A stretch of DNA of 18,696 nt, from NCBI GenBank assembly GCA_003246505.1, contig QKAI01000010.1, positions 1 through 18,696 of the forward strand, in the 5' to 3' direction. The notes beneath the pieces were generated by a model. It was not told the origin of the DNA, ran no database searches, and saw only the letters and a list, made by a program, of their open reading frames with translations. The translations under genes were made by a program, and so were the position numbers. This document shows, in pieces, positions 1 through 6,100 of the stretch; position 1 is the first letter of the stretch, and each line of letters starts with the position of its first letter. Source of the DNA: Spirochaetaceae bacterium (lineage in GTDB: Bacteria > Spirochaetota > Spirochaetia > DSM-2461).

Positions 1-1940
1 GCCACAGGGAGGACATCTACCCCCTTATGGCGGACTTCGCCTTCATGGGGGGACTCTACCGGCCGGCCTGGTTCATCGAGGCGGAGACCTCCCGGATCAG
101 CCTGGACGACTATGGATCGGAGGGGGTCTACGTCCGGCAGGGAAAGTTCTCCCGGAACCGGGTGGACTTTGAGGTGGAAGTCCCGGTGACCCGCCCCGCC
201 GACGGGCCCGGGCTCAGCTGCCGCTGCCGAATCCTCTCCCCGGAGGGGGAAACGGTCCTGAAGGAGAAGCGGACCGTCAAAGGGGACGGGGCCCTCTTCG
301 CCTTTTCCCTGGAAAAGCCCCGCCTCTGGGAGGGACGTCCCGATCCGGCCCTCTACACGGTGGAAATCAGCCTGCGGGAGGGGAAGCGGGAGATCGACAG
401 CCGAAGGGTAACCACGGGATTCCGCCGGCCCCGGGTCAGCCGGAAGAGGGGCTTTTTCCTGAACGGCCGCCCCTATCCCCTGCGGGGGGTCAGCCGCCAC
501 CAGGACCGGGACGGCCGGGGATGGGCGGTCACGGAAGAAGACGAAGCGGAGGACCTGGCCCTGATCGGGGAGATGGGGGCCAACGCGGTCCGCCTGGCCC
601 ACTACCAGCACAGCCGGAGCTTTTACGACCGGTGCGACGGAGAGGGGTTCCTGGTCTGGGCCGAAATTCCCTACATTTCCCGCACCTCCCGGGAGGACCG
701 GAGGGGAACCAACGCCCTCTCCCAGCTGGAGGAGCTGATAAGACAGAACTACAACCGCCCCTCCATCTGTTTCTGGGGACTGCAGAACGAGATCACCATT
801 GGAACGAAGAAGGAGTGGGCCGAGAAGATCACCCTCAAACTCCACCGCCTGGCCAAAAAGCTCGATCCGGTGCGTCTCACCGCCCAGGCCCAGGTGGGGC
901 ACTACCCGGACGGGGGGCCCCTGAACGGGGTGACCGACTGCCTGGGATACAACAAGTATTACGGATGGTATTACGGGGAGGTGTCCGATCTGGACCGGTG
1001 GATCGGGGAGTTTACCTCCCGGAAGAAGCACCCCCCCCTGGGGATCACCGAGTACGGGGCGGAGGGGCTGACCGCCTGGCACAGCGACAGGCCGCGCAAA
1101 GAGGATTACACCGAGGAGTACCTCTCCCGCTACCACGAGGAGACCCTGGCCGTCTTCCGCCGCCATCCGGAGCTGTGGGGCACCTTCGTCTGGAACATGT
1201 TCGACTTCGCCTCCCCCCTGAGGGACGAGGGGGGCGTGAAGGGAATGAACAACAAGGGCCTGGTGAGCTATGACCGGAAGGTGAAAAAGGACGCCTTCTA
1301 CTGGTACAAGGCCCACTGGAGCGACGAGCCGATGGTCCATATTACGGGCAAGCGCTACCGCCGCCGCCGGGGCCGGTACATGGAGGCGGCGGTCTACTCC
1401 AACCAGGAGACCCTGATCCTGGAGGTGAACGGCCGGGAGCGGGACCGGGCCCATCCCCGGGAGGGGAAGGCCGTTTTTTCCCGGATTCCCCTCAAAGGGC
1501 GGGGAATCACCGCCCTTACGGTCAGGGGCAGGGACGGGGTGGGCCGGGAGACCTGTTCCGACCGGGCCTCCTTTGTGCGGGTGCGCCGGGCGGATCCCTC
1601 CTATGTCTGCCCGGAGAAGGATCCCTTCCACTTTCTGAAAAACTGGTTCGAGGAAGAGCCCCAAGGGGAGGCGCCCCCCCTGGAATTCCCGGAGGGATTC
1701 CTCTCGGTGCGGGAGAAGATCCGCCTGATCCTCAAATACCCCGCGGGGGAGGAGATCATCCGCAAATACGCCGGCCCCCTCTACGACCACCCCATGTTCT
1801 CCATGGTCAAGGGGTTCAGTCCGGAGAAGCTGACCGAACTGCGCCCCGGGGTGGTGCCCCCTTCCTTTCTGGCCCGGGTGAACGGGGAGCTGATCCTCAT
1901 AAAGAAGGTGGACCGGATTGACAAAACGCCCGGGTCCTGA
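1..1940 (+). CDS. Glycoside hydrolase family 2 (beta-galactosidase-like), 5' end outside window
   Basis: A retaining exo-glycosidase of the LacZ/GH2 clan, probably removing terminal beta-linked sugars from oligosaccharides. The frame is open from base 3 and already reads a typical GH2 segment (HREDIYPLMADFAFMGGLYR), so the ATG at 27 is internal and the N-terminal jelly-roll domain is cut off. Counting from that internal Met, an immunoglobulin-like domain comes first. The TIM barrel follows, with the usual segment ending in CDGEGFLVWAEIP. The acid/base is Glu255 in FWGLQNE and the nucleophile is Glu342 in ITEYGAEG. FVWNMFDF closes the barrel. A beta-rich domain (about 435-525) and a helical tail of about 100 residues with no family I recognise follow. 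No signal peptide can be judged. The exact substrate cannot be told. The last codons overlap a promoter for the next unit. Confidence 0.93.
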   Translation, partial: HREDIYPLMADFAFMGGLYRPAWFIEAETSRISLDDYGSEGVYVRQGKFSRNRVDFEVEVPVTRPADGPGLSCRCRILSPEGETVLKEKRTVKGDGALFAFSLEKPRLWEGRPDPALYTVEISLREGKREIDSRRVTTGFRRPRVSRKRGFFLNGRPYPLRGVSRHQDRDGRGWAVTEEDEAEDLALIGEMGANAVRLAHYQHSRSFYDRCDGEGFLVWAEIPYISRTSREDRRGTNALSQLEELIRQNYNRPSICFWGLQNEITIGTKKEWAEKITLKLHRLAKKLDPVRLTAQAQVGHYPDGGPLNGVTDCLGYNKYYGWYYGEVSDLDRWIGEFTSRKKHPPLGITEYGAEGLTAWHSDRPRKEDYTEEYLSRYHEETLAVFRRHPELWGTFVWNMFDFASPLRDEGGVKGMNNKGLVSYDRKVKKDAFYWYKAHWSDEPMVHITGKRYRRRRGRYMEAAVYSNQETLILEVNGRERDRAHPREGKAVFSRIPLKGRGITALTVRGRDGVGRETCSDRASFVRVRRADPSYVCPEKDPFHFLKNWFEEEPQGEAPPLEFPEGFLSVREKIRLILKYPAGEEIIRKYAGPLYDHPMFSMVKGFSPEKLTELRPGVVPPSFLARVNGELILIKKVDRIDKTPGS

Positions 1941-1946
1941 TAAAAC
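1918..1946 (+). promoter_or_regulatory. Promoter for the leader ORF/aldolase unit, inside the end of the GH2 gene
   Basis: A perfect -35 (TTGACA, 1918-1923), a 17-base spacer and a -10 TAAAAC (1941-1946, 4 of 6 consensus matches), with TG one base upstream of the -10 (1938-1939) as in extended -10 promoters. The expected start of transcription is near 1953, about 5 nt before the ATG of the leader ORF at 1958. No other place between the GH2 stop and the terminator offers as good a pair, and only 32 nt separate the terminator from the aldolase ATG. Transcription of the aldolase must therefore pass through the terminator. Confidence 0.6.
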
Positions 1947-1957
1947 TGAAAGTAATT

Positions 1958-2059
1958 ATGATTAATAAGACTTGGGCAAAGAGCAACTTTTTCTCTTTTT
2001 TTGGTTTCTATTTTTACTTTAGATGCCCGGGTCTTCCATCGCTGGAGAGAAAGCGATAA
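1958..2059 (+). CDS. Putative Phe/Tyr-rich leader peptide (33 codons) of an attenuator
   Basis: A short frame from ATG 1958 to TAA 2057-2059 with a peptide core NFFSFFGFYFYF. Residues 11-21 contain seven Phe and two Tyr, and Trp is at residue 6. The basic end (LERKR) lies in the left part of the RNA switch. This is the design of amino-acid attenuator leaders such as PheL of enterobacteria, where ribosomes stall on Phe codons when charged tRNA is short. Phe is written TTT five times and TTC twice, in a T-rich patch unlike the GC-rich surroundings. No strong ribosome-binding site is seen, but the predicted transcript starts only about 5 nt upstream, so near-leaderless initiation is possible. 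The alternative is that the T-rich tract is non-coding and its Phe codons are a by-product. Confidence 0.5.
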   Translation: MINKTWAKSNFFSFFGFYFYFRCPGLPSLERKR

Positions 2060-2121
2060 CCTTAAGCAAAGGTTAACGAGACCCGGGATTCAGTTCAGCT
2101 GGCTCCCGGGTCTTTTTTTTT
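2026..2121 (+). promoter_or_regulatory. Terminator/antiterminator switch with a three-way junction
   Basis: Three copies of one short sequence compete. CCCGGGTCT (2026-2034) can pair with AGACCCGGG (2079-2087), a 9-bp helix. This closes a junction holding two perfect 6-bp hairpins: ATCGCT/AGCGAT (2038-2043 with 2052-2057, loop GGAGAGAA) and AACCTT/AAGGTT (2058-2063 with 2069-2074, loop AAGCA). The middle segment can instead pair with TCCCGGGTC (2104-2112) to make the terminator, so the two folds exclude each other. The left arm lies within the leader ORF, whose stop codon sits at the boundary of the two small hairpins. This fits a ribosome-controlled attenuator. A ligand-binding riboswitch of unknown class is the alternative, as I do not recognise the motif. 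Confidence 0.65.
2080..2121 (+). terminator. Intrinsic terminator, attenuator of the aldolase gene
   Basis: A 9-bp stem (2080-2088 with 2104-2112) is extended by four more pairs after one mismatch (TCAG with CTGG, including a wobble). The loop is TTCAG, and nine T residues follow directly (2113-2121). It would also end GH2 transcripts. It lies only 32 nt before the aldolase ATG and downstream of the only good promoter. Confidence 0.88.
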
Positions 2122-2153
2122 GCTTTTCTGTCCGCCGGTGAAGGAGATGAAAA

Positions 2154-3098
2154 ATGGATAGGGTGAAAATAATCGACTGCACGATCCGGGACGGGGGTCT
2201 CATGAACAACTGGGAGTTCTCCCTGGAGGCGGTCCGGTCGGTCTACCGGTCCAACCGGGAGGCGGGGGTGGACATCATGGAAATGGGCTACCGGGTCAGT
2301 CCGCAAGTCTTCCGCCGGGAGGACCACGGACCCTGGCGCTTCTGCGACGAGGAACTCCTGAGGCAGGTGGTGACCGGGCCCCCGGGGGATATGAAGATCG
2401 CCGTCATGGCCGATATCGGCCGCTGTTTCAAGGAGGATTTCCTCCCCAAGGGGGAGTCGGTGATCGATGTGGTGCGCCTGGCCTGCTACCTGCACCAGAT
2501 CGACGAGGCGGCGGCCCTTTCGGACCACCTGAACCGCCTGGGCTATGCCACCGTCTTCAACATCATGGCCGTCTCCGCCGGAACGGCGGAGGAAGTCGGC
2601 TCCGCCCTGGCCGTGGTGGCCCGCTCCGGGGCGGAGGGGGTTTACCTGGCGGACACCTTCGGCTCCTTCGTACCCGCCGATATTCGACAGCGGCTGGCCT
2701 TCTACCGGGAGCGATGCCCCGGCAAGAATCTCGGCTTCCACGGGCACAACAATATCCAGATGGCCCTGGCCAACAGCCTGGCCGCCCGGGAGGAGGGGGC
2801 CGCCTATCTCGACGCCTCCCTCTTCGGCATGGGCCGGGGGGCGGGCAATACCCCCCTGGAGCTGCTCCTCCCCCTTATCCGGCCGGGAAACATCGCCCCC
2901 ATGATGTCGACGATCCAGGGGCATATCGAACCGCTCATGGCCGCCTACAAGTGGGGATACCGGATTCCCTACGGCGTGTCGGGGCTTCTGAACCAGCACC
3001 CCCGGGAGGCCATGGCCGCGGTGAGTGCCGGAAGCGGCATCAGCTACGGGGAGTTTTACGAGAGATCGGAGCAGCTGAATTTATCCCCTGTCCCCTGA
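2154..3098 (+). CDS. DRE-TIM metallolyase, HMGL-like aldolase (4-hydroxy-2-oxovalerate aldolase type)
   Basis: A 314-residue TIM-barrel enzyme of the family that joins or splits carbon chains next to a 2-oxo acid, using a divalent metal (HMG-CoA lyase, isopropylmalate synthase and hydroxyoxovalerate aldolase relatives). The signature is IIDCTIRDGG near the N-terminus, with the catalytic pair Arg12-Asp13. The metal-binding HxH is His196/His198 in GFHGHNN. Length and sequence look most like the stand-alone aldolase-domain proteins often called 4-hydroxy-2-oxovalerate aldolase. The extra domains of isopropylmalate synthase are absent. An AAGGAG site lies 8 nt before the ATG. It appears monocistronic, since the next gene is convergent, and it sits behind the attenuator. 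The substrate is unknown. If the leader is real, the reaction may be tied to aromatic amino-acid or aryl-2-oxo-acid metabolism, which is inference only. Confidence 0.85.
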   Translation: MDRVKIIDCTIRDGGLMNNWEFSLEAVRSVYRSNREAGVDIMEMGYRVSPQVFRREDHGPWRFCDEELLRQVVTGPPGDMKIAVMADIGRCFKEDFLPKGESVIDVVRLACYLHQIDEAAALSDHLNRLGYATVFNIMAVSAGTAEEVGSALAVVARSGAEGVYLADTFGSFVPADIRQRLAFYRERCPGKNLGFHGHNNIQMALANSLAAREEGAAYLDASLFGMGRGAGNTPLELLLPLIRPGNIAPMMSTIQGHIEPLMAAYKWGYRIPYGVSGLLNQHPREAMAAVSAGSGISYGEFYERSEQLNLSPVP

Positions 3099-3105
3099 TT
3101 CGGGG
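3092..3105. other. Short GC hairpin at the convergent aldolase/glycosidase junction
   Basis: CCCC (3092-3095) and GGGG (3102-3105) flank a 6-base loop that contains the aldolase stop codon TGA. The convergent glycosidase stops at 3111. There is no T-run on either side, so this is at best a weak barrier or 3'-end structure. Confidence 0.3.
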
Positions 3106-3110
3106 GCCTG

Positions 3111-5156
3111 TCAGATGTATCTCTTCAAGCCCTCCGAACGGACCTTCCAGCTTCCGTCGTCGGGAAAGCCCGGGGCCTCCCCCTCGGAGCCGTCCCAGCC
3201 CGCCGCCATCATGGCCGCCGCCAGGAGAAGCCCCCCGTTTCCCGGAAGATAGAGGGGCAGCCCGTCGTAGCCGATCTGCCGGTTGTGGCCGCTGGTCACG
3301 TAGGTGTTTTTATCCGCCTCCCTCAGGAGCATGTCCACGGCGCTCTCCCTCCGGCCCAGCCGGGCCAGGGTCATGGCGGAGGCGGGGAAGTCCCACCCCC
3401 ACATGGTTTCGAACCGCCAGTTCGCCAGAACGGCGTCGTAACTACGGGACATGGCGTCCCTGTCTACTGTCCCTCCCGGGACCAGACCGTAGGCGAAGAG
3501 CATGGCCGGATGGTCTGTAGCGAAAACGCCGTAGGTGTCGGTGCAGTTCTCATGGGCCATGTAAAGGCCGGTCTCCTCATCCTTCGGGCAGGGGCTCATT
3601 TTATCCCGGACCTCCCCCCACTTTTCCGGGGCCTCCCGGTTCAGTCTCTTCTTCCACATGAGGGCCGTATCCAGGGCCCAGCGCCAGTACTCCACCTCAA
3701 AGGCGGGATTCAGGGTCTCCTCCGGTTTATGGTTCTCCTGGGCGGGGATCACCGGGGGCCCCAGCACATATCGCTTTCCGTCCCAAAGGGGGTAGTCGGC
3801 CATGAACTCCGCCGTCTCGAAGACCCGGTCGGCGTACCGTTCCAGGACCGATTCATCGGCCCGGGCCCGGTAGAGGAGCTCCGCGAAAAGAATGATGTGG
3901 GGCTGTTGCCAGCAGAGCAGAGTCCCGATGGGCGAGGGGCTGTCCCTCCCCTCCGGATCGGTCATCTTGGGCCAGCGGACCCCGGCGTAGCCCTGCTTCT
4001 CCGCCCGTCTCCGGGCGGCGGGCATGATGCGCGTATACCACTCCAGGCTTCGCTCCACCAGGTCCTCCCGCCCCCAGAGCAGACCGTGCAGGGCGTGCCA
4101 GATGTGCATTTCCAGGTGGAATTTCCCGTACCAGCTGTTGCAGGTGAGCCCGGTCTCCGCCGGGGGCAGGCTCCCCAGGCTCTGAAGGGCCAGAAGGTAT
4201 TGGGAAAGGACGATCCGCCTCTCCAGCTCAAAGGCCCGGGGATCGGTGCTCCCCTCGAAGGAGAGGGCTGCCCCTTCGGTCCAGAACTGCTTCCAGTGCC
4301 GGGCGGCGGCTTGTTCCGTCTCAGCGAACAGGGTCAGGGGGGCTTCTTCTCCCCCGGGGGAGAAGAGGAGGGAGAACTCCAGCACATCCCCCTCCCCGGT
4401 AAAGATCCACCGATGGGGGCCCTTTTCCCGCACCCCCGTCTCTTCGGAGAAGAGGAGAACCGTTCCGTAGGTCAGATCATCCAGGGTCCGCTCTATGAAA
4501 AAACGATTCCCCTCACCCGCTATCAGGTCCGATCGGTGCCTCTCCTCTCCGGTCCAGTCCGCCCCTTCCCCGTTATGCGAGGGATAGGGAAAGTGCAGAT
4601 CCAGGCCGATCTCACCGGTCCGCACCAGGGGTGAGGTCAGACGGAAGGAGAGAAGGTCCCTGTCGGGATGGCAGACGCACTCGGACTTGACCGGGGATCC
4701 GGCCAGTTCGAAGGTGCTGGTCAGCTTTCCCGTCCAGAGATCCAGGGTCTGCACGAAACGGGCCGGGCCGCCGGGCACATCCCCGGAGGCCTCCTCCATG
4801 AAGAGGCCGATATTCCCCAGATGGAACCGGTGGGGATTCTGGCGCAGGGAGTCGAAGAGCTCCTCCTGACCTGTGGCTTCGGACATATACCCCACGGTCC
4901 GCTCCCCGCAGGCGTACTCCCTCAGGCGCAGGGCCTCCTCATCCCCGGGGGTACCCGGATAGGAGTGGAGTCCCCACTGGGACATGGTGCACAGGGGCAT
5001 GGAGGCGGGGGAGCTGTCCCGGAGGGTCTGAAAGCCGGTCACGTCGGCGGTGAAAACGAAATTTCCGTTTCCCACGGAAAGGGGGCTGTCCGGATCCCAT
5101 TCGGTCAGCCGGGGGTTGTGCCTTCTTACCAGGGCTTTTCTGTCTATGGGGCTCAC
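3111..5156 (-). CDS. Six-hairpin-type glycoside hydrolase, family not assigned
   Basis: A 681-residue protein with no visible signal peptide, so probably cytoplasmic and acting on imported oligosaccharides. The N-terminal part (LSVGNGNFVFTADVTGFQTL, about residues 25-45) is a beta-sandwich start like that of GH65/GH95-type enzymes. The second half has the pattern of an (alpha/alpha)6 barrel: TCNSWYGKFHLEMHIWH near 337-353, WQQPHIILFAELLY, and a C-terminal GLPLYLPGNGGLLLAAAMM. The acidic residues in the FHLEMHIWH region are possible catalytic candidates, but this is a guess. The start is GTG at 5156, and its GTGA overlaps the TGA of the upstream GH43 gene by four bases. An AAGGAG lies about 8 nt upstream, so the two genes are translationally coupled. 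It is the last gene of the sugar-use operon. Substrate unknown. Confidence 0.75.
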   Translation of the reverse strand: MSPIDRKALVRRHNPRLTEWDPDSPLSVGNGNFVFTADVTGFQTLRDSSPASMPLCTMSQWGLHSYPGTPGDEEALRLREYACGERTVGYMSEATGQEELFDSLRQNPHRFHLGNIGLFMEEASGDVPGGPARFVQTLDLWTGKLTSTFELAGSPVKSECVCHPDRDLLSFRLTSPLVRTGEIGLDLHFPYPSHNGEGADWTGEERHRSDLIAGEGNRFFIERTLDDLTYGTVLLFSEETGVREKGPHRWIFTGEGDVLEFSLLFSPGGEEAPLTLFAETEQAAARHWKQFWTEGAALSFEGSTDPRAFELERRIVLSQYLLALQSLGSLPPAETGLTCNSWYGKFHLEMHIWHALHGLLWGREDLVERSLEWYTRIMPAARRRAEKQGYAGVRWPKMTDPEGRDSPSPIGTLLCWQQPHIILFAELLYRARADESVLERYADRVFETAEFMADYPLWDGKRYVLGPPVIPAQENHKPEETLNPAFEVEYWRWALDTALMWKKRLNREAPEKWGEVRDKMSPCPKDEETGLYMAHENCTDTYGVFATDHPAMLFAYGLVPGGTVDRDAMSRSYDAVLANWRFETMWGWDFPASAMTLARLGRRESAVDMLLREADKNTYVTSGHNRQIGYDGLPLYLPGNGGLLLAAAMMAAGWDGSEGEAPGFPDDGSWKVRSEGLKRYI

Positions 5157-6037
5157 AGGACGACTCCTTCCGGGGACTCGGTCACCCGATGGTAGATGAA
5201 ACGCTCCAGGGGCGTTTTGTTCGGGGAGTGCCAGGTCAGCTGCAGATCCCCGGAAAAATCCCTGAAGACCATGCCGTGCCCCCCGTCCCGGGAGACGACG
5301 GGCTCCCGATTCTGGCGCCAGGGACCGGAAAGCTCCCCCGATTCGGAGAGGGCGCAGCCCATGGCGTAGCCCTGTACCCCGATGCTGGACCAGAGCATGA
5401 CAAGGGTTCCGTCCTGCTGGCGGTGCATAAAGGGGCCGTCGGTAATCCGGGCGTCGCAGATTCCCGACCCGTCACGCCGTTCCCGGGGAACGGACCAGGG
5501 GGCGGAGGAGGCCCGGAAGAGAAGCTGCGGTTCCCCGGCCGGGGCGGTAAGGTCCTCCCGCAGGGGCAGGGCGTAGATCGCCCCGTCGTTGGCCTGTACC
5601 CACTCGTGGCAGAAGACGATCCAGGGCTTATCCCCGCCATCCACGAATAATGTCCCGTCCAGGCACTCCCACTCCGGCGGGGTCACCCCGTCGGCGGCGA
5701 GGGGCAGAAAGGGCCCCAGGAGGGAATCGGAGACCAGAATCTGCGTTCCCCGCCTCCGCGAGTCGGAGGTGAAGCTGGCGAACAGGTAGTACCGGCCCCG
5801 GTAGGCGTGCAGTTCCGGGGCCCAGAAGTCGTGGGTGCCCCAGAAATCCTCCGGGGGAGCAAAGACCGTGAAGGGTCCCTCGAAGTTCTCCAGGTCCCGG
5901 CTCACGTAGGCGTCGAAGCCCACGCCCCTGCTGTTCCAGGGATTCCTATCCGTGGTGCCGTACAGGTAATATGTCCCCTCTTCCCGGCAGGGGAAGATGA
6001 AGGGATCCCGTATCTGAATGTCCTCTCTCTTAATCAT
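5153..6037 (-). CDS. Glycoside hydrolase family 43 (arabinofuranosidase/xylosidase-like)
   Basis: A 294-residue single-domain five-bladed beta-propeller, shorter than many GH43 enzymes because it has no accessory beta-sandwich domain. The family usually removes arabinose or xylose from plant polysaccharide fragments with inversion. Visible landmarks are RDPFIF with the general base Asp11, FWAPELHAYRGRYYLFAS (71-88), LDGTLFVD with the pKa-tuning Asp127, and GGHGMVFRDF near the end. At the position of the general acid, most GH43 enzymes have EGP. This one has TDGP (Asp200), which is worth checking against subfamilies. No signal peptide is present, so cytoplasmic. ATG 6037 is preceded by GGAGAGG. 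It lies 16 nt beyond the U-tract of the hairpin that follows the binding-protein gene and overlaps the next glycosidase gene by four bases. Confidence 0.87.
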   Translation of the reverse strand: MIKREDIQIRDPFIFPCREEGTYYLYGTTDRNPWNSRGVGFDAYVSRDLENFEGPFTVFAPPEDFWGTHDFWAPELHAYRGRYYLFASFTSDSRRRGTQILVSDSLLGPFLPLAADGVTPPEWECLDGTLFVDGGDKPWIVFCHEWVQANDGAIYALPLREDLTAPAGEPQLLFRASSAPWSVPRERRDGSGICDARITDGPFMHRQQDGTLVMLWSSIGVQGYAMGCALSESGELSGPWRQNREPVVSRDGGHGMVFRDFSGDLQLTWHSPNKTPLERFIYHRVTESPEGVVL

Positions 6038-6052
6038 GAAAAGCCTCTCCGC

Positions 6053-6087
6053 AAAAAAAAAGGGGGAAGGGACAACCCCTTCCCCCC
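6053..6087 (-). terminator. Hairpin with U-tract between binding-protein gene and GH43
   Basis: Read on the minus strand, a 10-bp stem (6077-6086 with 6062-6071) with a five-base loop is followed by nine U residues (6061-6053). It lies just after the stop of the binding-protein gene and 16 nt before the GH43 start. In sugar ABC operons such a site commonly lowers expression of downstream genes relative to the binding protein or protects its mRNA 3' end. Confidence 0.82.
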
Positions 6088-6100
6088 GTAGTATACACTC

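Noticed and set aside
2026..2087. Glycine riboswitch, suggested by GGAGAG in the loop 2044-2051
   Set aside because: The conserved core that should follow, including the AAAAGGAC segment, is absent, and GGAGAG here lies in a hairpin loop rather than at the aptamer start.
2038..2087. Hammerhead ribozyme, suggested by CUGGAGAG...GAAAGCG and the three-way junction
   Set aside because: The invariant CUGANGA and paired GAAA core are not present.
2073..2999. Long antisense frame opposite the aldolase, and similar long frames opposite most genes
   Set aside because: GC-rich codon bias creates long open shadows. Their translations are rich in Gly, Pro, Arg and His with no family motifs, while the opposite strand encodes recognisable proteins.
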